From positions 1 through 64,000 of the forward strand of contig JBARZY010000124.1 of assembly GCA_049650345.1 (NCBI GenBank): a DNA stretch of 64,000 nucleotides, given 5' to 3'. The notes beneath the pieces were generated by a model. That model searched no databases and was not told the DNA's origin. It saw nothing but the letters and a program-made list of their open reading frames with translations. The stretch is from Glaciecola sp049650345 (GTDB lineage Bacteria; Pseudomonadota; Gammaproteobacteria; Enterobacterales; Alteromonadaceae). Made by a program: the position numbers and the translations under genes. Within the stretch, counting starts at the first letter, position 1. Each line of letters opens with the position of its first letter. Shown here piece by piece: positions 44,788 through 54,600 of this stretch.

Positions 44788-44819
44788 AAAAGCCGTATCT
44801 ACATTGATACGGCTTTTGC
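44788..44819 (+). terminator. Intrinsic terminator after malic enzyme gene
   Basis: A 12-bp perfect stem, AAAAGCCGTATC (44788-44799) with GATACGGCTTTT (44806-44817), closes a 6-nt loop 26 bp past the stop. The right arm ends in TTTT and a further T-run follows shortly after. Confidence 0.85.
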
Positions 44820-44821
44820 TT

Positions 44822-44850
44822 TTGTAACGCTTCATTAAGAAGCGTTACAA
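44822..44850 (-). terminator. Hairpin after ahpF
   Basis: TTGTAACGCTTC (44822-44833) pairs perfectly with GAAGCGTTACAA (44839-44850) around a 5-nt loop. It lies just beyond the ahpF stop, which is on the opposite strand from the malic enzyme gene. The tail is not T-rich on the minus strand, so it may instead stabilise mRNA ends between the convergent genes. Confidence 0.5.
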
Positions 44851-44859
44851 GTATTTTTA

Positions 44860-46458
44860 CTAAGCAGCAGTTTCGCTTTCTAACACTTGCTCTTCTTCAA
44901 CTGGGTTCATTAGTAAGTAGTCAAATGCAGCAAGCGACGCCTTTGAACCTTCTCCCATTGCAACTACAATTTGCTTATACGGCACCGTAGTAACGTCACC
45001 ACAAGCAAATATACCTTCTTCACTTGTTGCGCCTTTTTCGTTAATCACAATTTCACCGTACTTAGTTAAATCAACTACGCCGTCAACCACTTTAGAGTTA
45101 GGCACTAAGCCAATTTGCACAAAAATACCTTGAAGAGCTTGCTGATGCACTTCGTTAGTAGCACGGTCGGTATATTCGATAGCCGTTACTTTACCGTTTT
45201 CTGCAATCACCTGTTTTGTGGCTGCATTTTTTACCACGGTAACGTTGTCGCGCTTATATAGCTGTTCAACTAGCACTTGGTCTGCTTTTAACTCAGGTAA
45301 AAATTCATATACCGTTACTGATTTTACAATGCCGGCCAAATCTAATGCGGCTTCCACACCTGAGTTACCACCACCAATAACAGCTACATCTTTACCTTTA
45401 TAGAAAGGGCCATCACAGTGCGGACAGTAAGCCACGCCATTACCAATATTTTCTTTCTCGCCCGGCACACCCAGTTCTCTCCAGTTTGCTCCAGTGGCAA
45501 TAATGATTGAACGTGTACGTACCACTTCTCCATTACTTAATGTAAGCGTTTTAATTGCGCCTTTCTCAATTTTATCAACGCGAATATGTTCTTTCTTAGT
45601 AATGTCATGCTGGTCTAAATGTTCTACTAATGAGCCAGTAAGCTCTGGTCCGGTAGTGTATTTAACCGATATTAAGTTTTCAATGCCCATGGTGTCTTTT
45701 ACCTGCCCACCGAAACGGTCAGCGACAATTGTTACTGCTAAGCCTTTACGGGCAGAATAAATAGCCGCTGCAATACCCGCTGGACCGCCACCAATTACCG
45801 CAACATCTTGAAGCGGTAAGGCTTCTGCATTGCTATCTTGGGCAAGAATTTCAGGCTGTGCTGCACTTAACTTTTCAATTATACCGGCAATTTCTACTTT
45901 ACCGCTGGCAAACACTTCGCCATTCATATAAACCGTTGGAACACCTTGAATGTTGTTTTCTTCAATTAAATCAGGGTATACGCCACCGTCAATCATTTCA
46001 GCTTCAATATTGGGATTTAGCAAGGCAAACTGATTCATTGCCTGAACAACATCAGGGCATGCGTGACAGGCTAGGCTCACGTACACTTGAAACTTCAGTT
46101 TGTCTTTTACTTTTTTAACCATATTCTGAATACTTTCATCAAGCTTCAGTTCACTGCCACCCGACTGCAATACTGCTAGTATAAGAGAGTTAAACTCATG
46201 TCCGCCTGGCACACCCGAAAACACAATACCGGTATCGTTACCATTGGCTTGCACTAAAAAGCTCACAGGGCTGCGTAATACGTCGCTTCGATCGGCTTCT
46301 TGAACGGTTATTTTTGACGACGTTGTCGCCAGTTGCGTTAACATATCTACAAGCTCAGCACGCTTCTCATGCTCGCCTTGTTGCACAACGAAGGTAATGT
46401 CGTTTTTTAGGTCTTTCATGTAGCCTTTAAGGGCATTTAATATGTCTTGTGTTAGCAT
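44860..46458 (-). CDS. ahpF: Alkyl hydroperoxide reductase subunit F (disulfide reductase)
   Basis: A 532-residue FAD-dependent disulfide reductase that passes electrons from NADH to AhpC. The N-terminal two-thioredoxin-fold region has CHAC (in YVSLACHACPD). FAD-binding GGGPAGIAAAIYSARKGL, the redox-active CPHC in YCPHCDGPFYKGKD, NAD-binding GGGNSGVEAALDLAG, and C-terminal ATGANWRELG and GIFACGDVTTVPYK are visible. Length matches E. coli AhpF (521). An AGGAG site lies ahead of the ATG. It is downstream of ahpC with a 283-bp gap containing a hairpin, so expression may differ from ahpC. Confidence 0.97.
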   Translation of the reverse strand: MLTQDILNALKGYMKDLKNDITFVVQQGEHEKRAELVDMLTQLATTSSKITVQEADRSDVLRSPVSFLVQANGNDTGIVFSGVPGGHEFNSLILAVLQSGGSELKLDESIQNMVKKVKDKLKFQVYVSLACHACPDVVQAMNQFALLNPNIEAEMIDGGVYPDLIEENNIQGVPTVYMNGEVFASGKVEIAGIIEKLSAAQPEILAQDSNAEALPLQDVAVIGGGPAGIAAAIYSARKGLAVTIVADRFGGQVKDTMGIENLISVKYTTGPELTGSLVEHLDQHDITKKEHIRVDKIEKGAIKTLTLSNGEVVRTRSIIIATGANWRELGVPGEKENIGNGVAYCPHCDGPFYKGKDVAVIGGGNSGVEAALDLAGIVKSVTVYEFLPELKADQVLVEQLYKRDNVTVVKNAATKQVIAENGKVTAIEYTDRATNEVHQQALQGIFVQIGLVPNSKVVDGVVDLTKYGEIVINEKGATSEEGIFACGDVTTVPYKQIVVAMGEGSKASLAAFDYLLMNPVEEEQVLESETAA

Positions 46459-46683
46459 AATGCTTACTCCTAGTTACGTGCGCTGCTTTGTATGTTGATG
46501 CAAGTTTGTTTGTACCATCGTTGAAAAATAGGTAGCAACAAGGGTTTAGCATACTAATAGTCAACGCTAAATCAAATTGTATAAAGTCGGTTTCTTTCTT
46601 GCTGCTTAGGGGGAAGTAAAGGGATAGTGTCTATTTATGGCAAACACTAGGCCTTTACTTCCAGCTTACTAAGCTTTGGAAAG

Positions 46684-46713
46684 TCGCTCGCAGTCGTTTT
46701 TGACTACGAGCGA
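46684..46713 (-). terminator. Hairpin between ahpC and ahpF
   Basis: TCGCTCGCAGTC (46684-46695) pairs with GACTACGAGCGA (46702-46713) with one mismatch and a 6-nt loop, 29 bp beyond the ahpC stop. A T tail is weak, so it may attenuate readthrough into ahpF or protect the ahpC message. The rest of the 283-bp gap has no gene. Confidence 0.5.
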
Positions 46714-46741
46714 TAAATATAAATATCATTTATGCAAAGAC

Positions 46742-47305
46742 TTAGATTTTACCTACTAAGTCTAGGCTTGGTGTTAAGGTTTCTTGACCCTGTTCCCAAG
46801 CTGCTGGGCATACTTCACCGTCGTTGTTTGCTACATACTGAGCAGCTTTAACTTTACGAAGCATATCTTTTGCACTACGACCAATACCTAGGTCATGGAT
46901 TTCAGCTACTTTAACAATACCTTCTGGGTTAGCTAAGAAGGTACCACGTAAAGCACGGCCTTCTTCTTCAATTAGTACGTCAAAACCACGTGACAATGCA
47001 AATACGTTGTCTGAAAGCAGTGGGTAAGTTACTTTACCGATTGCATCAGAAGTGTCATGCCATGCTTTGTGTACAAAGTGAGAATCAGTAGAAACACCAT
47101 ATACTTCTACGCCAAGGTCGTTTAGCTCACCGTGGATTTTTGCCATATCTTCAAGCTCTGTAGGACATACAAATGTGAAGTCTGCAGGGTAAAACAAGAA
47201 GATTGACCATTTGCCTTTCACGTCTTCGCTGGTAATTGTTTTGAACTCACCATTGTGGAAAGCTTCTACAGAAAAATCTGGGATCATTTGATTGATAATT
47301 GACAT
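46742..47305 (-). CDS. ahpC: Alkyl hydroperoxide reductase subunit C (peroxiredoxin)
   Basis: A 187-residue typical 2-Cys peroxiredoxin that reduces H2O2 and organic peroxides. The peroxidatic cysteine is in FTFVCPTELEDM (about residue 47) and the resolving cysteine in GEVCPAAWEQG (about 166). The ATG at 47303-47305 (MSIINQMIPDF) has an AGGAAAC site; a longer reading from 47323 lacks one. With ahpF it forms the peroxide defence pair. OxyR control is known in relatives, but I did not find a convincing OxyR site in the 316-bp region upstream. Confidence 0.97.
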   Translation of the reverse strand: MSIINQMIPDFSVEAFHNGEFKTITSEDVKGKWSIFLFYPADFTFVCPTELEDMAKIHGELNDLGVEVYGVSTDSHFVHKAWHDTSDAIGKVTYPLLSDNVFALSRGFDVLIEEEGRALRGTFLANPEGIVKVAEIHDLGIGRSAKDMLRKVKAAQYVANNDGEVCPAAWEQGQETLTPSLDLVGKI

Positions 47306-47502
47306 AAGTTGTTTCCTATTCATTAAAAAGTTAGTCAGGGTTAAAATTCGTTACAACGTGCTAAAGGCCTAAAGTCATTAACGTGTGTTGTTACGTTGGA
47401 TGTAAAGATATAGATGTTTTTACTTTATTTAAAACTAAAACTTTCGATTCGGTTAATTAATAAAACCGATTGAAACAAAGTGGGGACAAAAAAACCATAA
47501 AT

Positions 47503-47526
47503 AAAGGGGTCAGAGTACATTAATTT
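47503..47526 (+). repeat. Possible RAYT/REP-associated repeat fragment
   Basis: AAAGGGGTCAGAGTACATTA followed by ATTT resembles the GGGGTCAGAGTACATT motif that flanks REP-associated tyrosine transposases and related dispersed repeats in marine gammaproteobacteria. Nothing else of the element is present and the match is from memory. It sits in the 316-bp interval between ahpC and the lipoprotein gene; I see no gene in that interval. Confidence 0.35.
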
Positions 47527-47621
47527 TGAACGCAGTATCAGACTGATGCTTAAGTCGCAACGAAGCAAACAGTGAATAGATGAAAATTTATTCTACGACC
47601 AAGGCAAGTCGAGATTGCCTA

Positions 47622-48029
47622 CTAAAGGGAGGGTGCTTTTTCCTTGCTTTTACATTGGTTTTTCTTTGCTAAACCTAAGTCTATGTGTGCCACAATATAA
47701 CCGTACTCTTTATTGGTAAGCCCCCCGTTTTTGAAACTGCGTTCGGCTAACTCATGCGTCCAAGTTTCACCACAAGGGGGCGGTGTTATTGCAGTGTCTA
47801 TACTTAGCAATTCAGGTTGATCAATACTAAAGCCTCGCTTCACTGCGCTTTTTGCACAAAGGCTTAGCGCATATTCAACCGCGTATTTATCAACGCTTGG
47901 CAGCCCAACAAATTCAACATCACAAGCTAGCTTGCGATTTCCTTCAGCATCAACATAATGTAACTGTCCTGTGGTGCAAGAAGAAACGCTCAACACAAGC
48001 AGCGCAAGAAAAACTGTTTTATGGCGCAT
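47622..48029 (-). CDS. Hypothetical lipoprotein, 135 aa
   Basis: A short exported protein. A hydrophobic N-terminus with lipobox LSVSSC (acceptor cysteine about residue 18) marks it as a lipoprotein. The mature part has cysteines in LACDVEF, LSLCAKSAV, PPPCGETW and KKNQCKS, suggesting disulfides. I recognise no family. It is flanked by ahpC and the CZB chemoreceptor gene, both on the same strand, with gaps of more than 90 bp. Confidence 0.7.
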   Translation of the reverse strand: MRHKTVFLALLVLSVSSCTTGQLHYVDAEGNRKLACDVEFVGLPSVDKYAVEYALSLCAKSAVKRGFSIDQPELLSIDTAITPPPCGETWTHELAERSFKNGGLTNKEYGYIVAHIDLGLAKKNQCKSKEKAPSL

Positions 48030-48123
48030 AACTATCCTTGTAACAGTAAGTATTTGATAAAAGACAAATAATCAGCTTACATAATGCTACTAACGAAAAA
48101 CGCAATTCTCTAGTAGCGCTTAC

Positions 48124-49203
48124 CTATTCAGACAATTCATCCAAATAAGACATCACCCGCTCACTGGCATTTTCCATTTCCAGCACATATTTTAGCACAT
48201 TTGACTCATTGCCTTGCTGCATCTCATTCAGTGCTTTTAAGCCACTTTCATGCACCGCTACATGCGGTCTATCAAGTTCTTTAAACGCTTTTCTACTAGC
48301 AAATGTGTTTGCGCCATCACCTTGATACCATTGGCCTAACCTACACGCTTTATGATCAGTAAATTCGCTAGGAACCTTAGTGCTAAGCCCAAGTAACACT
48401 GAATAAACGTCAGTTTTCCATACTACGTGATCTAGCTTTACGGTTTGAATAAATGAACGATGTGATGAGTCAGTGATTGCATGTTTCATAGACATACAAC
48501 AGTCAATTATTGACGAATAATAATCATTTAGTTGATTGACCCCGTCGGTGAGATGCGTGTTGTTTTCTCGAATGTTTTCTACCGAGCCCACCGCATCTTT
48601 AGTAGAACCAATAATGTCGCCTACTAGCTCTGCCACTTCGCTGGCTGATTTGTTGGTTTCAGTTGCCAACGTGCGAACTTCATCAGCCACTACGCTGAAC
48701 CCACGACCAGCATCGCCAGCGCGGGCTGCTTCAATAGCAGCATTTAATGCCAACAAGTTGGTTTGGTCAGAAATACTGGTAATAGTAGTAACAAACTTAT
48801 TTATGCTATCGGCTTTATCAGACAAACCAGTGATATTTGAGGTCATTGCTTCCATCTTCGAGCCCATATGATTCATTGATGTCACAATTTCGGTAATTGA
48901 CTTTGAAGACACATCAAATAGCTCGTCAATTTTACTGATCGATTCCGCTTCTTCATCCACTTTATGAAACGCCGCAAGCACAGTCTCACGAATACCCTCA
49001 ACTTGCTTCAGCGAGTCGAGGATATTACTGGCTAATGTTTTTTCATAACTTTCACCAACCTGCTGCGCAGAATAAAGCTCGTCTTGTAACGCTTGATTTT
49101 GTGCAACTAGTTCTGCATTGTCTTGCTCTAACTGCTTTATTTCGCGCTCTAACGATTGTTTTTTATCATCCAGTAATCGATATTTAGAAGCTTGTACAAA
49201 CAT
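48124..49203 (-). CDS. Soluble methyl-accepting chemotaxis protein with C-terminal CZB domain
   Basis: A 359-residue cytoplasmic chemoreceptor with no membrane segment. An N-terminal coiled coil (about 10-70) is followed by the MCP signalling hairpin, whose tip is SISDQTNLLALNAAIEAARAG and GRGFSVVADEVRTLA. The C-terminal chemoreceptor zinc-binding (CZB) domain shows LDHVVWKTDVY, CRLGQWYQGDG and RPHVAVHESG, holding the conserved His/Cys/His/His ligands. In Helicobacter TlpD-type proteins this domain senses zinc and oxidants such as HOCl. No CheW/CheA gene is nearby, so it is an orphan receptor. A start at ATG 49201-49203 is assumed. Confidence 0.92.
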   Translation of the reverse strand: MFVQASKYRLLDDKKQSLEREIKQLEQDNAELVAQNQALQDELYSAQQVGESYEKTLASNILDSLKQVEGIRETVLAAFHKVDEEAESISKIDELFDVSSKSITEIVTSMNHMGSKMEAMTSNITGLSDKADSINKFVTTITSISDQTNLLALNAAIEAARAGDAGRGFSVVADEVRTLATETNKSASEVAELVGDIIGSTKDAVGSVENIRENNTHLTDGVNQLNDYYSSIIDCCMSMKHAITDSSHRSFIQTVKLDHVVWKTDVYSVLLGLSTKVPSEFTDHKACRLGQWYQGDGANTFASRKAFKELDRPHVAVHESGLKALNEMQQGNESNVLKYVLEMENASERVMSYLDELSE

Positions 49204-49320
49204 GCTGTTATTACCCTTGTATGTTGCGCGGCCAGCAACTAACCAGCCTATTCGCAGATATTATTCACTTTCCAGTTATCGACATTTCATCGAAAAGCGT
49301 GAGAAATATTCGCCAGTAAA

Positions 49321-50820
49321 TTACCAATAAATATCCTGCTCTATAGCAGCTTTACGTGTTTGTTCCATTACTTTGATTACACTGTGTGTTTTATCTTCAA
49401 TCCAGTTCGAAAAATCAGCTTTATCTTCTAAATTTAGGTCATCAAAGGCAGTGTGTAGCAAGCTAAGTGCTTTGAGCTCCTCAATACCCGTTGATAAGTC
49501 AAGCCATGGCGCTCTAAACTGGCCTCGGCTTTCAGCGAACAAATCTGCCAACATAAAACCATTTAATAAGGATTGATTAAGCAAGGCTTCAACGGCTAAA
49601 TATTGTTTGTCGTCCATATCGCCTTGATTAGGTAGCGACTGTACAACTGTTTGCCAACTTTGTGACAACCAACCATTAGCATGCTTTTTGACACTAACGG
49701 TGGTGCCCTCTTGTTGCTCTCGCCAAGGCTTGCAAAGCAATAATTTTGATGTGGCTAATTGGACTTTTGCACTTTGTACTGACATATTTAGATCGTGAGG
49801 TTTGTGTGCATTCAATAAGCCTTCTCTGCGCCCCATTAAGTAATTCATTACATTCTGATTTTTTGGAATACGCCGACTAAACGGCCCTTTACGCGATCGT
49901 AACTGATGAATACTCTCTAGTTGTTCCTGCCATGCCCAAACTCTATTCAATACTAATAATTGCTTATGTAGACTCAATAGCTCTGCACACTGCAATACTG
50001 GTAAATATAAGGCCACCGCCTGCAATAACACTGATATGCTACGGCGAATTTCGGTGAGTGACTTTAACTTATTTGTTTGTGCATACACTTGTTGATGATG
50101 CTGCCAATGATGCAAACCAAGCTCTATGGTCTTGCAAAATGCATCTTCAGTAGATTCATTGTCATTTAAGCGAACAAATTGTGGTAATTTCTTAGTTTCA
50201 GGCACACTACCTTGCATCAACATATAACCGCGAGCCGCTTTCGTTACATCACTCAATCTGCAAGGTACATAAGAAACGAGTTGCTCAGCAATACTGAATA
50301 AATGAATCGCTTCGCCCTCTACTAATTCCAATTCTATTTCGCAAATTGGCAAACTGTCTTGGTCACGTTTTACCTCGCCCACATCAAATACGACTTCTAT
50401 TTTGAAGTCGGCGTGAGTAAGCTCAAATGTGGTGCGATCAAAGTGCGTAGAAAATAATGGGGTGAGTTGATCATTCACCGCTTTCACATCGAAAGGCTCC
50501 CCCCAAATATCGACAGAAAACAACGATAAATCTGGCTGTGCACTATCAAGCTTTATGTTGTATTCAGGGCGCTGATGCAGACCACCATTGACTTGACCAC
50601 GCGTTTTAATGGTTTGCTCGTATTGATGATTTTTGGCTCGCACCCTAAAACCCATATGACGTTTACCAAAAAATTGCGATGGTGTATCGTAATACTCGTT
50701 GTATAAATGGGCTTGCGATTGCAAAATCGATAGCTCTTTGCTAGCCAATAGCGGCAATAGTTTTTCTTCAAATATTGACAATGCATTGCGCTGACAAACT
50801 AGCTTTAATTCAATTTCCAT
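49321..50820 (-). CDS. ygiF: CYTH-CHAD protein, inorganic triphosphatase YgiF-like
   Basis: A 499-residue protein. The N-terminal CYTH domain has the signature MEIELKLV (ExExK) and the later conserved VFDVGEVKRD and CEIELELVEGE acidic/basic strands of the triphosphate tunnel. The C-terminal CHAD domain (about 215-499) is helical with conserved His and Arg/Lys residues (for example in LHHWQHHQQVY). E. coli YgiF hydrolyses inorganic tripolyphosphate. It is divergent from ygiM, as in E. coli. The CHAD part is less conserved, so its role is not assigned. Confidence 0.9.
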   Translation of the reverse strand: MEIELKLVCQRNALSIFEEKLLPLLASKELSILQSQAHLYNEYYDTPSQFFGKRHMGFRVRAKNHQYEQTIKTRGQVNGGLHQRPEYNIKLDSAQPDLSLFSVDIWGEPFDVKAVNDQLTPLFSTHFDRTTFELTHADFKIEVVFDVGEVKRDQDSLPICEIELELVEGEAIHLFSIAEQLVSYVPCRLSDVTKAARGYMLMQGSVPETKKLPQFVRLNDNESTEDAFCKTIELGLHHWQHHQQVYAQTNKLKSLTEIRRSISVLLQAVALYLPVLQCAELLSLHKQLLVLNRVWAWQEQLESIHQLRSRKGPFSRRIPKNQNVMNYLMGRREGLLNAHKPHDLNMSVQSAKVQLATSKLLLCKPWREQQEGTTVSVKKHANGWLSQSWQTVVQSLPNQGDMDDKQYLAVEALLNQSLLNGFMLADLFAESRGQFRAPWLDLSTGIEELKALSLLHTAFDDLNLEDKADFSNWIEDKTHSVIKVMEQTRKAAIEQDIYW

Positions 50821-50963
50821 AAAATACTGTGCTATAAATTGCGGTTTACCAAGCGGTAAACTCGACGTTAGGCCTTATATATAATGATAACACATAACAT
50901 CATCTTGTTATTTAACTAACATACGCTTACCATTTACCTACGTAACTCATTCAGCGAGTACCC

Positions 50964-51590
50964 ATGCGAAATACCAGCTTTTTTTCTATTCTTCTTTTCA
51001 CTTCTTTTTTATTAAGTACTTTCTCGGGTGCGAGTCTCGCTCAAGCCGCCAACGAAACATCCAGCCAGCAAACTGAATATCGCTATATTTCTGATGATCT
51101 CTTTACTTACTTGCGCGCTGGGCCAAGTGCTGACTTTAGGCTAATCGGCTCGGTCACCGCAGGTACTAAAATTCAGTTATTACAAGTCGATCGCGATGCA
51201 GGTTATGCTGAAATTATTGACGATCGTCAGCGCACGGGCTGGGTGGAAATTCGCTTCGTTAGCCGCACACCCTCGATACAAGAACAGCTAGAAGAGGCGC
51301 AAGTGCAACTCAATAACAAAGATATTGCCATTAGCGATCTCATGTTAGAAATAGATGCAATCTCAGAATCTTTAAACGAATCTGAACAACAAAAAAATGC
51401 CCTAAACCGCAATATTACTAAGCAGCTTGAAACCATTAGTGAATTAAATGAAATGATTGAACAGCGCGAGCGAGCGAACAATATGCAATGGTTTTCACGC
51501 GGGGCAATATTGGGTGTGATTAGCTTAATTATTGGCTATGTAATGGGCGTAGTTGCCCGTAAACGTAATCGCAGCGATCGCTTGATGTAA
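50964..51590 (+). CDS. ygiM: SH3-domain, coiled-coil membrane protein YgiM (TIGR04211)
   Basis: A 208-residue exported protein anchored by its C-terminus. A signal peptide (about 1-27, ending SLAQAA) is followed by a bacterial SH3 domain (about 35-100: YISDDLFTYLRAGPSADFRL then GWVEIRFV), a coiled coil rich in Glu, Asn and Ile (about 105-170), and a C-terminal transmembrane helix (GAILGVISLIIGYVMGVV) with a basic tail. This is exactly the TIGR04211 architecture. Function is unclear. It is divergent from ygiF. Confidence 0.92.
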   Translation: MRNTSFFSILLFTSFLLSTFSGASLAQAANETSSQQTEYRYISDDLFTYLRAGPSADFRLIGSVTAGTKIQLLQVDRDAGYAEIIDDRQRTGWVEIRFVSRTPSIQEQLEEAQVQLNNKDIAISDLMLEIDAISESLNESEQQKNALNRNITKQLETISELNEMIEQRERANNMQWFSRGAILGVISLIIGYVMGVVARKRNRSDRLM

Positions 51591-51621
51591 TGCAACAAGC
51601 GATCACTTTGGTGCTCAGTAC

Positions 51622-54600
51622 CTAATCGTCGTCCTCTTCCAGTGTCATCAATGACGTGTTACCACCAGACGCGGTGGTATCAATGCTGATGGTTTTTTCG
51701 GTCAGCAAACGTTGAATCATATTGTCGTTATATTCGGCAGTAATAACCGGTAATATAGCGCCTTGTCTAGCCGCCATTTTTTGTACTATGCTGGCAGTTC
51801 TCGAAGTATTACTGTCAACCACCATTCCAGCAATATCTTTGTGCTCAAGTAGGGCCTCTAAGTGCTTAAGACGCGCCACTTGAAACACGCCTTTGGGCGC
51901 ACCGGTACTTTCAAATTTTTCTCTAAAGGCTTGTGCCTCATCAAAGAACAAATCAGACACTACCGATACCACTGTATTACCCGTTGCCAGCGCGCTTACC
52001 ATAGATAAGGTCCAGTATTCAAAGGTCACTTCTTTGTCGGCAAAGGTCACTAAAGTACCACGGGGCTCTAAGTGTAAAGTATTAGACTCACCGGTAGGGC
52101 CAGGCAGCACCTGTGGCTTTTTAAGGCGTTTTTCAATAGCAAGTAGTTGCGAACGAGCGCTAGCCAAGGTGCTGTTCAAGTCATCAGCAAGCTCGTCAAC
52201 AATATCTACTGTGGCAATTTTAGCGAGTAATTGACGTACACAAGACAAGCGAGACGTTAAGCTAGTGAGTCGCCACTCACCAACTACACTAGAAGCGCTT
52301 TGCATCAGTTGGCTCACATGAGCATACGACGCGTCATCACTTATCAATGCTTCGTCTTCAGCGAACTCATCGTTGACTTGGGTCATGTCGGGCGTCACTT
52401 TTTCTACCATTAAACGCGGCAAGTAATTCGGTCCACCGGCCTTTGGCCCTGTCCCAGACAAACCTCGTCCGCCAAATGGCTGCACGCCAACAATTGCACC
52501 AATCATGTTTCTGTTGATATACACATTGCCTGCTTGTGACAATTTAGCCAGCTCAAACGCACGTTCTTCAATACGCGTGTGAATGCCCATGGTTAATCCG
52601 TAACCGGTTTTATTGATACTATTGATAACGTTATCAATGTCTTTGCCCTTGAAACGAATAACATGAACGCAAGGACCAAACACTTCTTTTTCAAGCACAT
52701 CTAAACTGTCGATTTCATATAAGCGAGGCGCAAAGAAGGTACCATTAGTCTCTTCTGCTACTTCACACTTATACAATAATTTACCATGGCTTTGCATGAA
52801 CTTATCGTGTTCAGTTAATACTCCCAAGGCCTTAGTGTCTATTACCGGGCCAATATCAGTACTGAGCCATTGCGGGTTGCCTATCCGCAAGCTTTGCATT
52901 GCCCCCACCAACATATCAATAATAGTGTCGGCAACCACATCTTGTACAAACAATACCCGCAATGCCGAACACCTTTGTCCTGCGCTTTGAAAGCCCGATT
53001 GCACCACATCGTCAACCACTTGTTCTGGCAACGCAGTAGAGTCGACAATCATGCAGTTTTGACCGCCAGTCTCAGCAATCAACGGCACTTGGCTACCATT
53101 ACGCTTGGCAAGTTCTTGCGAGATTAAAGTACCGGTTTGAGTAGAACCGGTGAACATTACCCCTTGAATACGCTCATCGGGTAACAATGTGTCCCCCACA
53201 TCAGGGCCTTTTGCTAACACCAATTCAACTGCGTCTTTTGGCAATCCCACGGCATGCATTAGTTCAATAGCACGAATCGCAATTAAGCTAGTTTGTTCTG
53301 CGGGCTTGGCCATTACCGTGTTACCCGTCACTAAAGCTGCCGCAACTTGGCCAATAAAAATAGCAAGAGGGAAGTTCCAAGGGCTTATGCATAAAATAAC
53401 ACCACGAGGCTCTAGTCGTTTATCACTGCTTAACTTTTGCGCCTCTACCGCGTAATAACGGCAAAAATCTACGGCTTCACGCACTTCATCAATACTGTCT
53501 TGGGTAATCTTACCGGCTTCCTTAATACACAAGCCCAATAACTCATCCATATGGCGTTCTATGATATCTGCAGTGTGCATCAATATTTGCGCACGTTGCT
53601 CAACAGGTGTTTGTGACCAAGTACTAAAGCCCTTGTCTACGTTATCAAGTTTTTTCAACATGCTGTCTGGGGTATCAAAGGTATGATAGCCAATAATCTC
53701 TGACGAGTCGGCAGGATTTCGCACAGTATGATCGGCATTGTCGTGAGTAACTTCGTTTAGTGCCATTTGCTGCATCGCAAACCAGCGAGATATGCCCGAC
53801 GACAGGTCACTCACGCGATTAATATCATACAAATCAATACCCTTTGAGTTTGCTCGGCTCTCGCCGTACAAATTTAATGGCATCACAATTTGGGTATTTA
53901 CGCGTTTTGCTAAACGCTGGGTATGCTCAACCGGATCAGTAAGTAGCTCTTCAACTGCTTTGGAATCATCAACAATTGCATTAACAAAAGACGAGTTTGC
54001 GCCGTTTTCTAACAAACGCCTTACTAGGTATGCAAGCAAGTCTTCGTGACGACCCACGGGAGCATATACCCGGCATTGAATTTTGTCTTGCTTGACGATT
54101 TGGTCGTACAAAGTGTCGCCCATGCCATGTAAGCATTGAAACTCAAAGCCTTCTTTATCATCGCCTGCCAGCTCTAATATAACAGAAGCGGTGTAGGCAT
54201 TGTGAGTCGCAAACTGAGGATAAATAGTGTCGCGATACGCCAACAAGCGGTTTGCGCACGCATGATATGACACGTCGGTTGAGGCCTTGCGGGTAAATAC
54301 CGGAAAGTATTCAAAACCGCCCTGTTGGCTGTGTTTAATTTCGGTATCCCAATACGCTCCCTTGACCAACCGCAGCATCATTTTCTTATTGACTCTTAGC
54401 GTAAGCTCTCGCAACCACTCAATTACAAAGATGGCGCGTTTTTGATAGGCCTGAACCGCCAAACCAAAACCATTCCAATCGCCTAAGTCGGGATCGGAAA
54501 ACACTTGCTCAATAATATCTAATGAAATATCTAAACGTTCAGATTCTTCTGCATCTACCGTTAACCCAATATTGTATTGCTTGGCTTGAATACATAAGGC

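Noticed and set aside
47306..47470. OxyR-binding site in front of ahpC
   Set aside because: No arrangement close to the four ATAG/CTAT OxyR elements was found; only an imperfect inverted repeat (around CGGTTAATTAATAAAACCG) is visible, which is too weak to call.
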